64,000 nt of DNA from JBFWVD01 sp050246915 (GCA_050246915.1 JBFWVD010000021.1:1-64000); one strand, 5' to 3'; positions 32,702 through 41,366 are shown, counted from the stretch's first letter. Notes: generated from the letters alone by a model not told the origin. Numbers and translations are program-made.

Positions 32702-33407
32702 CGAGCGCGGCCCGTACCGGTTCGAACTCGAGCAACGCGTCGGTCTGCGCTGCCAGCCATCGTTGTCGATGACCGCCAGCAGCCAAGCGGTAGTAGACGA
32801 TCCGGCGCAGCGGGTTCCACATGTTGCCGCTCTGGTTGTGAGCGAGCAGATAGCGAGCGAGGAGCACATCGCCGCGCTGGGCGAGCACTGGCCGACCGAC
32901 ACCGAAGTCGGGTGCCGGGCTCAGCAAGCATGCGTGCCCGCCTTGGGATTCGGGGCCCATCAGCACGTCGGCGCCGCGCTCGCGGAACAACTGCTCGTGC
33001 ACCAGGTGCGAACCGGGCCAGACCCACAGATTCCCGCGGCCCGGTTCGGACTCGTCCCCGAGGTAGATGCCAGCCAACATCGTGAACGTGTACGGCTCGC
33101 TCTGACCGGGGAGGCCATAGCCGTCGATGTGGCCGCCACCGGGCTCGTGCTCCCAGCCGAAGATGCTCGTGGCGATCTGGATGTGGTCGAACGCCAGACC
33201 GATCGACAGCGGGGCCACCAGCTCACCGGCCAACGACAACACCCCCGACTCCGTGAGCGCCCGCTCTGCGATCGGCAGCGCCGACGGCGGTTCGAAGTAG
33301 TGATGGAAACCGACCTTGCCCTCGGGCGCTGGCTTGGCGGCGATCAACGTGTCCGTCTCCGCATCGATCTCCGAGAGCACCTGCTCATCGACGACGTCTC
33401 GGACCAC
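32694..33407 (-). CDS. Phytanoyl-CoA dioxygenase (PhyH)-like Fe(II)/2-oxoglutarate oxygenase, 5' end interrupted
   Basis: A jelly-roll dioxygenase of 237 residues from GTG 33407. The iron facial triad is visible as His and Asp in GGHIDGYG and the distal His in LLAHNQSG, with the 2-oxoglutarate arginine in NPLRRIVYYR. PhyH relatives hydroxylate acyl-CoAs or small acids. The family-like reading continues upstream in the same frame (LTLEQL, then AFGRDGYLVVRDVV) but meets a TAG at 33432-33434. The natural start would be ATG 33455, so the first 16 residues are cut off. The gene may be rescued from GTG 33407, may be dying, or may carry a sequence error. Confidence 0.75.
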   Translation of the reverse strand: MVRDVVDEQVLSEIDAETDTLIAAKPAPEGKVGFHHYFEPPSALPIAERALTESGVLSLAGELVAPLSIGLAFDHIQIATSIFGWEHEPGGGHIDGYGLPGQSEPYTFTMLAGIYLGDESEPGRGNLWVWPGSHLVHEQLFRERGADVLMGPESQGGHACLLSPAPDFGVGRPVLAQRGDVLLARYLLAHNQSGNMWNPLRRIVYYRLAAGGHRQRWLAAQTDALLEFEPVRAALVS

Positions 33408-33431
33408 GAGATATCCGTCGCGGCCGAAGGC

Positions 33432-33434
33432 CTA
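33432..33434 (-). other. In-frame TAG at codon 8 of the PhyH-like gene
   Basis: Reading from ATG 33455 on the minus strand gives MLTLEQL, then TAG, then AFGRDGYLVV continuing into the dioxygenase. Both flanks look like PhyH N-termini. A single base change from CAG or GAG would create this amber codon. Confidence 0.7.
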
Positions 33435-33663
33435 CAGTTGTTCGAGGGTCAGCATCCGGACGCTGGCCGACTCATCGATGGCGCAATGCCGTGAGGATCG
33501 GCTAACCGCTCCACCTTCTCCCCGCGTGATCTGATCGCCATGCTCACCATCTTGGCGACGTCGGGGGCTCCTCGGCGACCGCATTGATGCGATCGGTCAC
33601 CGTGCGGAAACGAGCGACGGCTCCGCGGCGAGAAACGGTGCAGTGCACTGCCAGACTCCAACG

Positions 33664-35196
33664 GTGCCCGACTCCTCGACCCTGACCGACACCGTGATCC
33701 CGCCGGGATCACTGGTCCTCGTGACCGGAGCCAGCGGGTACGTGGGTGGACGTCTCGTCACCGTGTTGCTCGAGCGCGGGTATCGAGTGCGCTGCCTGTT
33801 GCGAACACCGGGCAAGGTCGACGCCGCGGAATGGCGCGAGCAGGTCGAGATCGTACGCGGCGATGTCGGGGGCGATCTCACCGAGGCCATGGCTGGCGTC
33901 GCAGGCGCGTACTACCTGGTGCACTCCATCGGTTCCAGCGCCGATTGGGCCGAACACGACCGCGCCGTTGCCGCCAACTTCCGTGATGCGGCAGCGGCTG
34001 CGGGTGTTCAACGCATCGTCTATCTCGGCGGGCTCGGCGAGCGCTCAACTCGCGAGCTGAGCGAGCATCTGGCCAGCCGGCAGGAAGTCGGTGCGGAGTT
34101 GGCACGCGGGCCGGTGCCGGTCGTGGAGTTGCGCGCCGCGGTCGTCATCGGCTCGGGCTCGGCGAGCTTCGAGATGCTTCGGTATCTCGTCGAGGTCCTC
34201 CCCGCGATGGTCACCCCGCGCTGGGTGGATACGCGCTGCCAGCCGGTGGCGGTGCGCGACGTGCTGCACTACTTGGCCGAGTCACTCACCGCCGATGTGG
34301 CGGGCCAGGTCCTCGACGTCGGTGGGCCCGAGGTGCTCACCTACCGCCAGATGATGGCGCAGTATGCCGAGGAGGCGGGGCTGCGCCGACGGGTCATCGT
34401 GCCGGTGCCGTTGCTCACTCCGGGTCTGTCGTCACGTTGGGTCGGTCTCGTCACACCGATCCCGCCGTCGTTGGCGCGACCCCTCATCGAAAGCCTCGTC
34501 AACGACGTCGTCGTGGCCGGACCCTCGGCGGCCGAGGCGATGCCCACGCAGCAACTCACCTATCGCGCCGCCGTGAAGTTGGCGCTCGGTCGATCGTTGA
34601 GCGGTGATGTGCCCACCAGTTGGGCGCGTGCCGAGCTCGGCGGACGCCCGCCGGCCGAGCCGCAACCCACCGATCCTGCATGGGCAGGTGGAACGGTGAT
34701 GCGAGACGAACGGCAGGTGCACGTGCGGGCCAGTTCGGCACAGGTGATGTCGGTGGTGTGTTCCATCGGAGGCCAACACGGTTGGTACGGCGGCGATTGG
34801 ATGTGGAGCATCCGCGGCTTCCTCGACACCTTGATCGGCGGGGTCGGCATGCGACGCGGGCGCCTGCATCCCCGTCGGCTCTCGGTCGGTGATCCGCTCG
34901 ACTTCTGGCGCGTCGAAGCCCTCGAACACGAAGGTGTCTCCAACGGCGCCCTCCTGCGGCTCCGGGCAGAGATGCGCCTTCCCGGCGACGCCTGGCTGGA
35001 GTGGAAGATCGAGCCCGACGACGACGGCGCTGTCATCACACAGGTCGCACGGTTCCATCCGCGCGGACTGCTCGGCCGTCTCTACTGGCTGTCGGTAGCG
35101 CCCTTCCATCGGTTCGTCTTCCCGGGGCTCGTGGCGGCGATCGCTCGCGACGCGGAACAGTCCAGTGTCCGCACCCAGCGGGTCACGTCAGCTTGA
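33664..35196 (+). CDS. NmrA-like NAD(P)-binding SDR fused to a DUF2867 domain
   Basis: A protein of about 510 residues. The N-terminal 300 residues are an atypical SDR/NmrA fold with the motif VTGASGYVGGRL and a YLVHSIG strand, but no classical YxxxK. The C-terminal 150 residues are DUF2867 (MRDERQVHVRASSAQVM, GWYGGDWMWSIRGFLDTLIGGVGMRRGR, WKIEPDDDGAVITQVARFHPRGLLGRLYWLSVAPFH). Function is unknown. Homologues are widespread in Actinobacteria and may sense redox state or modify lipids. I prefer GTG 33664, which has CAGACT six nt upstream, over GTG 33643. Confidence 0.85.
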   Translation: MPDSSTLTDTVIPPGSLVLVTGASGYVGGRLVTVLLERGYRVRCLLRTPGKVDAAEWREQVEIVRGDVGGDLTEAMAGVAGAYYLVHSIGSSADWAEHDRAVAANFRDAAAAAGVQRIVYLGGLGERSTRELSEHLASRQEVGAELARGPVPVVELRAAVVIGSGSASFEMLRYLVEVLPAMVTPRWVDTRCQPVAVRDVLHYLAESLTADVAGQVLDVGGPEVLTYRQMMAQYAEEAGLRRRVIVPVPLLTPGLSSRWVGLVTPIPPSLARPLIESLVNDVVVAGPSAAEAMPTQQLTYRAAVKLALGRSLSGDVPTSWARAELGGRPPAEPQPTDPAWAGGTVMRDERQVHVRASSAQVMSVVCSIGGQHGWYGGDWMWSIRGFLDTLIGGVGMRRGRLHPRRLSVGDPLDFWRVEALEHEGVSNGALLRLRAEMRLPGDAWLEWKIEPDDDGAVITQVARFHPRGLLGRLYWLSVAPFHRFVFPGLVAAIARDAEQSSVRTQRVTSA

Positions 35197-35219
35197 CGGG
35201 GTTGCGCGACGATGCGCAC

Positions 35220-35633
35220 ATGGCTGAGACAACAGATGCAGGACGAGCCGCCGTCGATGGGTATCTGGACTCGGTGAGCGAGCCGCAACGCACGACCCTG
35301 CTGGCGTTGCGCACGACACTGCGCAAGGTCATGCCGACAGCGCAAGAGCGCATCTCGTACGGCATGCCGACCTTCGCCATCGACGGCAAGTCCGTCGCCT
35401 CATACGCAGCGTTCAAGAACCATTGCAGCTACTTCCCCCACAGCGGTGGGGTGCTCGGCGCTGCCGGGCCCGTACTGGCGGAATATCACGTGAGCAAGGG
35501 AACCCTGCAGTTCGCGATCGACAAGCCGCTCCCGATTGCCGTGGTGCGTACCTTGGTGAAACTCAAATTGCGCGAGATCGCCGAAGCGGAGCACGCCAAG
35601 CGCACGAAACGCACCGGCGCGACCCCGCGCTGA
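35220..35633 (+). CDS. DUF1801 (YdhG-like) protein
   Basis: A 137-residue DUF1801 protein: AVDGYLDSVSEPQRTTLLALR, ERISYGMPTFAIDGKSVASYAAFKNHCSYFPHSG and a C-terminal helix with KPLPIAVVRTLVKLKL. The family includes the Bacillus Fra/YdhG protein linked to iron handling, but most members are uncharacterised. ATG 35220 has no ribosome site. GACGAT lies six nt upstream. Confidence 0.85.
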   Translation: MAETTDAGRAAVDGYLDSVSEPQRTTLLALRTTLRKVMPTAQERISYGMPTFAIDGKSVASYAAFKNHCSYFPHSGGVLGAAGPVLAEYHVSKGTLQFAIDKPLPIAVVRTLVKLKLREIAEAEHAKRTKRTGATPR

Positions 35634-35646
35634 GTCGCTTGTCGAG

Positions 35647-35663
35647 CTTCTCGGTACGAGAAG
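35647..35663. terminator. Strong hairpin between convergent genes
   Basis: CTTCTCG and CGAGAAG form a perfect 7-bp stem with a 3-nt loop, 14 bp after the DUF1801 stop. A competing stem is possible from GGTACG at 35653 with CGTACC at 35774 minus 100 (35674-35679). No U-tract is present. It lies between genes converging at 35633 and 35776. Confidence 0.5.
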
Positions 35664-35775
35664 GTCCCGTCCGCGTACCTTTTCGTGCACAGAACGCGAC
35701 GTTGGGTGGAGCGCCGTGGGAGTTGGCCGTGGGAGGTGAGCGAATGCTCGGCCCGCATGAGCGGTGGGTCAGCGC

Positions 35776-36909
35776 TCAGCGCAGCCCCGGCTCCTTGGGC
35801 ATGCCGAGCGCCCGTTCGGCGATGAGGTTCTTCAGCACCTCGGTAGTGCCACCCGCGATTCCGGCCGAGCGGGCCATCAAGAACGCATCGGCCGCCTCGG
35901 CCGTCTCGCCCTGCGCTCCTGCCACTGCGGCAATGCCGGCGTGATCGACGCGGAACTCGCCGAGGCGCATGGCCAGCTTCGACCACGCCAGCTTGATGAG
36001 CGTCGACAGGGGGCCCGGCACCCCTTCGGGGCTGACATCGCTGAGTGAGCGCTCCCCCATCCACGACAAGATCAACGCCGCCGAGTACAGATGCATCGCT
36101 TCTTGACGCACCGGAGCGGTGGCGTCGTCGAACCGGCCCGGCGCGGTCACTTCGGCCACCTCGTCGGCGAGTTGACCGGCCATGGCGAGCACCCCGGAGC
36201 GCTCGAAGCCGAGCGTGTTCATGGTGACGCCCCAGCCCGCATGCAGCGGCCCGAGCAATGCGCTTCGCGGCACCCGCACGTTGTCGAAGTGCATCTCGGC
36301 GAACTCGCTGAGGCCGTTCAACTGCTTGATGGGCCGACGATCGATACCGGGAAGATCGAGCCGGATGAGCAACGCCGAGATGCCCTTGTGCTTGGGGGCG
36401 TCGGGATCGGTGCGCACCAAGAGCATGCAGTGCGTGGCATTGAGGCCGACCGAGGTCCAGATCTTGGCGCCGTTGATGACGAACTCGTCGCCGTCGATCT
36501 CGGCTTTGGTCTTGAGTCCGGCGAGGTCGCTGCCGAAGTCGGGCTCGCTGAAACCCTGGCACCACACGTCCTCAGCGGTGAGCATCCGAGCCAGATACTT
36601 CTTCTGCTCCGCCGTGCCGTTCACCATGATGGTCGGGCCGACGTTGGCAGTCCCGAACACCGCGATCTGCCGAGGGCAACGCGCTTTGTAGAACTCGGCC
36701 GCGCATGCGGTCAGTTCCTCCACCGAGAGCCCCTTGCCGCCGTACTCCACCGGCCAACCCGGCGCGGCCCATCCAGCGGCGCCGAGGGCGGTCTGGAAGT
36801 CCAACAACGCGGCCCACTCGTGGCTGTCGCCCCAGGTGGCTCGGTGCTTGGGCATGATGTCACCGAGCACTTCACGAAGCTGGAGATGGGCGGGAACATC
36901 AGCGGACAA
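35776..36909 (-). CDS. Acyl-CoA dehydrogenase
   Basis: A 377-residue FAD enzyme with WPVEYGGKGLS, CQGFSEPDFGSDLAGL, KIWTSVGLNATH and the C-terminal IAGGTTEVLKNLIAERALGMPKE. Gly replaces the usual Glu, and the arginine of the EIQR motif is lysine here (EVLKN). I chose TTG 36909 because GAGGAG lies six nt upstream. Longer frames upstream enter the divergent thioesterase's promoter region. It is convergent with the DUF1801 gene. Confidence 0.88.
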   Translation of the reverse strand: MSADVPAHLQLREVLGDIMPKHRATWGDSHEWAALLDFQTALGAAGWAAPGWPVEYGGKGLSVEELTACAAEFYKARCPRQIAVFGTANVGPTIMVNGTAEQKKYLARMLTAEDVWCQGFSEPDFGSDLAGLKTKAEIDGDEFVINGAKIWTSVGLNATHCMLLVRTDPDAPKHKGISALLIRLDLPGIDRRPIKQLNGLSEFAEMHFDNVRVPRSALLGPLHAGWGVTMNTLGFERSGVLAMAGQLADEVAEVTAPGRFDDATAPVRQEAMHLYSAALILSWMGERSLSDVSPEGVPGPLSTLIKLAWSKLAMRLGEFRVDHAGIAAVAGAQGETAEAADAFLMARSAGIAGGTTEVLKNLIAERALGMPKEPGLR

Positions 36910-37049
36910 GGTGGACTCCTCGAGTGACCGGCGGCAGCGATGGTGGGGGCGACTGGGGTTCGTACAGCGTCGAACGACGGTTGGGAGTGTAGACGCCGGA
37001 CCTGACACGACCCCGGGCTGGCGTTTGGGCGATGCCGGTCATCGATCGA

Positions 37050-37055
37050 TACGTT
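37050..37055 (+). promoter_or_regulatory. Candidate leaderless -10 for the thioesterase
   Basis: TACGTT (TANNNT type) lies six nt before GTG 37062. An ATG at 37032 in the same frame would place this hexamer inside the gene. No -35 is evident. Confidence 0.35.
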
Positions 37056-37061
37056 GCGCTC

Positions 37062-37877
37062 GTGAGTGCACAGGAGCTGGTCGACGTCCTCGACATCGAA
37101 CTGCTCGACACCAACCTCTATCGCGGTCGGAACCTCTCGGATCCGGGTTTCCGGCGGCTCTACGGCGGTCAGGTGTGCGCCCAGGCAGTGATCGCTGCGG
37201 CTCGCACCGTTCCCGATGGGCGCCATCTCCACTCGTTGCACGGGTACTTCCTGCGGGCGGGACAGGTCGATCGACCGGTGCTCTACCATGTCGATCGCGA
37301 TCGAGACGGCGGTTCGTTCTCGGCGCGCCACGTCGTTGCCCGCCAGAACGGCGACGCCATCTTCACGTTGGTGGCGTCGTTCCACGTTGATGAGCCCGGT
37401 GGCCGATACGCGGCCACCGTCATGCCCACCGACGTCCCTGAACCCGACGAGCTCGGCGAAACGCCGGATGTACCGGTGTTCGCGTCGTTCGATGTGCGAG
37501 CACCGAGAGTGCCCGATGTCCCGTGGCAACCGGGCAGCATCCCGGTGCCACGCATGTGGATCCGCATGCGCGATCCGATCCCGTCCGGTCGCCTGTTGCA
37601 CACCGCGATCGGGGCGTTCGTGTCGGACATCACCTGCGGTTGGGGTGTGGCGACCACACCGGAGATCCCGTTCGGCGGATCCAGCCTCGATCACGCCCTG
37701 TGGATCCATGAGCAGTGCGACATGAACGAATGGCATCTGATCGACAGCTGGCCTGTGGCAGCATCAGGAGCGCGGGGGCTCTACGAAGGTGCGATCTTCC
37801 GTCGTGACGGCACGTTGGTGGCGAGCTTCGCCCAAGAGGCGTTGTTGCGTCCGCCGACGCCCGATACCAGGGCGTGA
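37062..37877 (+). CDS. tesB: Acyl-CoA thioesterase II (TesB family)
   Basis: A double-hotdog thioesterase of about 271 residues that hydrolyses acyl-CoA to free acid and CoA. The N-terminal hotdog shows YRGRNLSDPGFRRLYGGQV and HSLHGYFLRAG. The C-terminal hotdog has the catalytic Asp in SLDHALWIHE, a Ser in VAASGARGLYEG and Gln in SFAQEALLR, matching the Asp-Thr/Ser-Gln triad of TesB. GTG 37062 is preferred on promoter spacing; ATG 37032 would add ten residues. It precedes the SMP-30 gene by 39 bp. It probably prevents CoA trapping during degradation (inference). Confidence 0.9.
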   Translation: MSAQELVDVLDIELLDTNLYRGRNLSDPGFRRLYGGQVCAQAVIAAARTVPDGRHLHSLHGYFLRAGQVDRPVLYHVDRDRDGGSFSARHVVARQNGDAIFTLVASFHVDEPGGRYAATVMPTDVPEPDELGETPDVPVFASFDVRAPRVPDVPWQPGSIPVPRMWIRMRDPIPSGRLLHTAIGAFVSDITCGWGVATTPEIPFGGSSLDHALWIHEQCDMNEWHLIDSWPVAASGARGLYEGAIFRRDGTLVASFAQEALLRPPTPDTRA

Positions 37878-37916
37878 TCGCCCGAAAGTCGGCACAAGCG
37901 ATGCGGGGAGGCAGCG

Positions 37917-38828
37917 TTGGAACTCGAAGACGTTCGGTTGATCGCTGATGGCCTCGCGTTCCCCGAAGGGCCGGTGGCGCTCAGCGATGGATCGGTGATC
38001 GTCGTGGAGGTCAACGGGGGCCGCATCACCCGCATCGCCGCCGATGGTTCGCGCTCGACGGTGGCCGAGGTGGGCGGTGGTCCCAACGGTGCCGCCATCG
38101 GTCCCGATGGAGCCTTGTACGTGTGCAACAACGGTGGCCTCGGCGAAAAGCACACCATGGGCGGGTGCATCCAGCGGGTGGACATCGACACCGGCGAGTT
38201 CGCGACGCTCTACGACGAGTGCAAGGGCCGCCCGCTCAACTCCCCCAACGATCTCGTGTTCGACTCCACCGGCGGGCTCTGGTTCACCGACTTCATGGCC
38301 AGCCGCATCTTCTACGCCGCTCCCGATGGCTCATCGATCACCTCGGCCATACCCGACGCCATCCACTGCAACGGGATCGGGTTGTCTCCTGATGAGTCCG
38401 TCGTCTACTGGGCCCAGACCACGACCCGACAGGTGATGCGTCGTCGCATCGAGTCGCCGGGCCGAATAGTCGCCGGGCCTGGTTGCAGCTCGCGCGTCAT
38501 GACCTTTGCCGGCCGTGTCGATCGATGGACGCTGATGGTTGGCCTGCCCGGCTGTGAGGAGCTCGATTCGCTGGCCGTGGACTCGAGTGGCGCGGTGTGT
38601 GTGGCAACCCTGGTTGACAGCGGCATCACCGTCGTCACGCCCCATGACGACGGCACATGCGACAGCGTCAAGTACACCTTGCCATCGCGCTTCGAGGATC
38701 CGAGCGTCACCAACATCTGCTTCGGCGGACCAGACCTGAGAACGGCATACATCACCTTGTCCCACACGGGGCGACTGGTGTCGTGTCGTTGGCCTCGGCC
38801 CGGTCTCGCCCTTGCCTTCAACCGATGA
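37917..38828 (+). CDS. SMP-30/gluconolactonase-like beta-propeller hydrolase
   Basis: A 303-residue six-bladed propeller lactonase. The expected divalent-metal residues are Glu17 (FPEGP), the Asn in NSPNDLVF and the Asp in DSLAVDSSG. Such enzymes open lactones. In a catabolic island the substrate could be a cyclic ester from Baeyer-Villiger oxidation, though no such oxygenase is seen here. TTG 37917 follows GGGGAGG. It is followed by the DUF35/thiolase-like pair 43 bp downstream. Confidence 0.85.
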   Translation: MELEDVRLIADGLAFPEGPVALSDGSVIVVEVNGGRITRIAADGSRSTVAEVGGGPNGAAIGPDGALYVCNNGGLGEKHTMGGCIQRVDIDTGEFATLYDECKGRPLNSPNDLVFDSTGGLWFTDFMASRIFYAAPDGSSITSAIPDAIHCNGIGLSPDESVVYWAQTTTRQVMRRRIESPGRIVAGPGCSSRVMTFAGRVDRWTLMVGLPGCEELDSLAVDSSGAVCVATLVDSGITVVTPHDDGTCDSVKYTLPSRFEDPSVTNICFGGPDLRTAYITLSHTGRLVSCRWPRPGLALAFNR

Positions 38829-38871
38829 GCGACGTCGTCGCTGCCTTCGACACTGACCTCCAGGAGGACCT

Positions 38872-39327
38872 GTGAGCCTGCTCCCCGCGCATGCCAGTGC
38901 GACGACCCATCCACCGTTGCCGATCATCACCGCGCTCAGCGAGCCGTTCTGGCAGGGCGTCGCCGAGCGAAAGCTGATGATCGTCGAGTGTCTCGATTGC
39001 GGGCACCTCATCCACGTTCCGCGACCGGTGTGCAACAGGTGCTTGTCGACCAACCTCGGCCACAGGGAGATGTCCGGCCGGGCGACGCTGTACGCATACA
39101 CGGTCACGGTCCAGGCGTTCCATCCGTTCTACGTCGACAAAGTCCCGTATGTGAGCGCGGTGGTGGAGTTCGAAGAGCAAGCCGGGCTGCGCATGACCAC
39201 GATCCTCGTCGATTGCCAGGAAGACGAGCTCGCGGTGGGCTTACCCGTCGAAGTGGCGTGGACCGAGGCCGGACCCGACTGGGTGCTGCCCTACTTCCGT
39301 CCCCGTACCGTTGGAGCATCGAGATGA
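38872..39327 (+). CDS. DUF35: zinc-ribbon plus OB-fold protein, thiolase-like partner
   Basis: A 151-residue DUF35 protein. The N-terminal helix EPFWQGVAERKLMIVEC leads into a zinc ribbon with cysteines 40, 43, 54 and 57. The OB fold has GRATLYAYTVTVQAFHPFYV. Its stop overlaps the ATG of the thiolase-like gene (ATGA, 39324), repeating the arrangement at 22924-23358. AGGAGGACCT precedes the GTG at 38872. Confidence 0.9.
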   Translation: MSLLPAHASATTHPPLPIITALSEPFWQGVAERKLMIVECLDCGHLIHVPRPVCNRCLSTNLGHREMSGRATLYAYTVTVQAFHPFYVDKVPYVSAVVEFEEQAGLRMTTILVDCQEDELAVGLPVEVAWTEAGPDWVLPYFRPRTVGASR

Positions 39328-40520
39328 CCTCGCACCGCACTGTCACCACGCCACGCGTCGCCGCTGTAGGCGTCGGATACTCCACCACCGGCCGCAAGAC
39401 CGGTTTCACCTCGCGTCAATTGGCGGTGCAAGCAGCGACTGCGGCCATGCACGACGCCGGCATCGGCCCGAAGGACATCGACGGCTCCACGATGCTGTGG
39501 GCCGTGGCCGGAACTCCCCCACCTGGCCTCGACGTGGTGGACGCGATGGACATTGCGTACATGCTGGGTATCGGGCCGTTGAACTTCTGGAACTCAGGGG
39601 CTGGACCCGCGTACATCGGCCCGGCCGTGCAGGCGGTCGCCGCCATTCGCGCCGGTCTGTGCCACACCGTGCTGTCGATGCGGGTCATCCGTCAGCGCAT
39701 GACGACGTCGGAGTCGCTCGATGCCGAGGCCACGGCCGGCGCCACCTATGCCGACGATGATTGGCAGTACACCCAACCATTCGGTTCGATCGCTCCGCTG
39801 CAACCGATCGCGGCGATGCCGGCCCAACGACACATGGATCTGTACGGGACTACCGAGGAGCATTTCGGTCGTCACGTGATCGCTCAACGCGAGTGGGCGT
39901 CGCACAATCCCGAGGCGCTGCTGCGTGAGCCGCTCACGCTCGACGACTACTACCGATCCCGCTACATCTCGAAGCCGGTTCGCCTGCTCGACTGCGACTA
40001 CCCGGTGGACTCGGCCTCGGCGGTCATTTACACCACCGAGGAGCGGGCGCGCGACATGGCCAAGAAGCCGGTGTTCGTCGACTCGATGGCGTTCTCGTCG
40101 GTGAAATACCTCACCTTCGAAGGCCTCGACGACATCCTCGACAACTCGCCCGATCACTGCGCCGAGACGCTGTGGTCGCGCACGGACTACAAGCCCAAGG
40201 ACATGAACTGCCTGCAGCTCTACGACGGATTCACCATCATCGTGTTCCAGTGGCTGGAAGCTCTGGGATTCTGCGCGAAGGGCGAGGCCGGCCCGTTCAT
40301 CGCTGAGGGCCACACCGCCATGGGCGGCAAGCTTCCCGTCAACACCGACGGTGGAGCGTGCAACATGGGCCGCCGACATGGCGCCAACTTCTGCATCGAG
40401 TCCGTGCGCCAGCTGCGCGGCGACGAGTCCGGTGTGCGCCAGGTCCCGGGGGCCAAGACCGCGCTGTGGGCCAACGCCGTCGGATCGTTCTCCGGGGCCA
40501 TGATCATGACCACCGAGTGA
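39324..40520 (+). CDS. Thiolase-like lipid-transfer protein, probable acyl-CoA aldolase
   Basis: A 398-residue thiolase-fold protein. The nucleophile region is FWNSGAGPAYIGP with no cysteine. The NEAFA position reads LYDGFTI, again with Tyr-Asp, and the late loop is NTDGGACNMGRRHGANF, where the histidine context is altered. Like the gene at 23355 it overlaps a DUF35 gene, so an Ltp2-ChsH2-like retro-aldolase complex is the best guess. The hairpin at 40528-40565 probably ends this transcript. Confidence 0.86.
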   Translation: MTSHRTVTTPRVAAVGVGYSTTGRKTGFTSRQLAVQAATAAMHDAGIGPKDIDGSTMLWAVAGTPPPGLDVVDAMDIAYMLGIGPLNFWNSGAGPAYIGPAVQAVAAIRAGLCHTVLSMRVIRQRMTTSESLDAEATAGATYADDDWQYTQPFGSIAPLQPIAAMPAQRHMDLYGTTEEHFGRHVIAQREWASHNPEALLREPLTLDDYYRSRYISKPVRLLDCDYPVDSASAVIYTTEERARDMAKKPVFVDSMAFSSVKYLTFEGLDDILDNSPDHCAETLWSRTDYKPKDMNCLQLYDGFTIIVFQWLEALGFCAKGEAGPFIAEGHTAMGGKLPVNTDGGACNMGRRHGANFCIESVRQLRGDESGVRQVPGAKTALWANAVGSFSGAMIMTTE

Positions 40521-40527
40521 GCCTTTG

Positions 40528-40565
40528 GGGCGGCCGCCTCTGGGAGCGAGGACCAACGGCCGCCC
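40528..40565. terminator. GC-rich hairpin after the thiolase-like gene
   Basis: GGGCGGCCG (40528-40536) and CGGCCGCCC (40557-40565) form a perfect 9-bp stem with a 20-nt loop. It lies 8 bp after a stop codon and 12 bp before the ABC ATPase start. It has no U-tract, so it could be a terminator or a binding site. Confidence 0.45.
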
Positions 40566-40576
40566 ACGATGAGAGC

Positions 40577-41317
40577 ATGAGAGCAACCTCAGGAACGCGC
40601 TGCGCACCTGGTCGAATCGAGCTGCGGGGCGTGTCGAAGCGCTTCGACGTCGGCACGACCGTTGTCACCGCCCTGGCCGATGTGGAGCTGACGATCGAAC
40701 CAGGCGAGCTGGTGGTCATCCTCGGGCCGTCGGGATGTGGCAAGACGACCCTGCTGAACCTCATCGGTGCCCTCGACACGCCGACCGAGGGCACCATCAC
40801 CCTCGGTGATCTCGACATCTCGCAGGCGTCCACGAAGGAACGATTCGCCGCCCGTCGCAACACGGTGGGGTTCGTGTTCCAGAGCTTCAACCTCTTCGTC
40901 GGTCTGACCGCGCTGGAGAACGTGCAGTTCGGCGCCGACGTGGCCGGTCGCAGTGCCGCCCAACAGTTGGCATCCGACACGCTGCGACAGGTTGGGCTGG
41001 GTGAGCGGTTGCATCACTTCCCACACGAGCTCTCAGGAGGCGAGCAGCAGCGTGTCGCAATCGCTCGCGCCCTGGCCACCGGTAATCCGATCTTGCTGGC
41101 GGACGAGCCCACCGGCGAGCTCGACTTCCACACTGGCGTGCAGATACTCGAACTCCTGCACCGGCAATCCGACAACGGCATCACGGTGCTGATCGTCACG
41201 CACAACCGGGAGATCGCACGCGTAGCTCAACGGGTGGTGGAGCTCTCGAGCGGTCGCATCGTCTCCGATGGTCCGCCTCCGGGGGGACCGGCCGACGTGG
41301 CCGACCTGAGGTGGTGA
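40577..41317 (+). CDS. ABC transporter ATP-binding protein, MacB/LolD type
   Basis: A 246-residue ATPase with Walker A GPSGCGKT (50-57), Q-loop in FVFQSFNLF, signature LSGGEQQRVAIARAL, Walker B ILLADEPTGELD and the H-loop VTHN. The domain is closest to the LolD/MacB/FtsE group that drives FtsX-type permeases. Such a permease follows 49 bp downstream. Together they likely export a peptide, lipid or lipoprotein. The ATG at 40577 lies just after a GC-rich hairpin and has a weak ribosome site. Confidence 0.93.
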   Translation: MRATSGTRCAPGRIELRGVSKRFDVGTTVVTALADVELTIEPGELVVILGPSGCGKTTLLNLIGALDTPTEGTITLGDLDISQASTKERFAARRNTVGFVFQSFNLFVGLTALENVQFGADVAGRSAAQQLASDTLRQVGLGERLHHFPHELSGGEQQRVAIARALATGNPILLADEPTGELDFHTGVQILELLHRQSDNGITVLIVTHNREIARVAQRVVELSSGRIVSDGPPPGGPADVADLRW

Positions 41318-41366
41318 CGTCGATGATGCCAGCGGTGGTGCCAGCGGTGGTGAGAGGCGGTGTGAC

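Noticed and set aside
41328..41351. Two 12-bp direct repeats (gccagcggtggt) before the ABC permease
   Set aside because: Only two copies in a short spacer with no start, stem or known motif. Likely chance or slippage.
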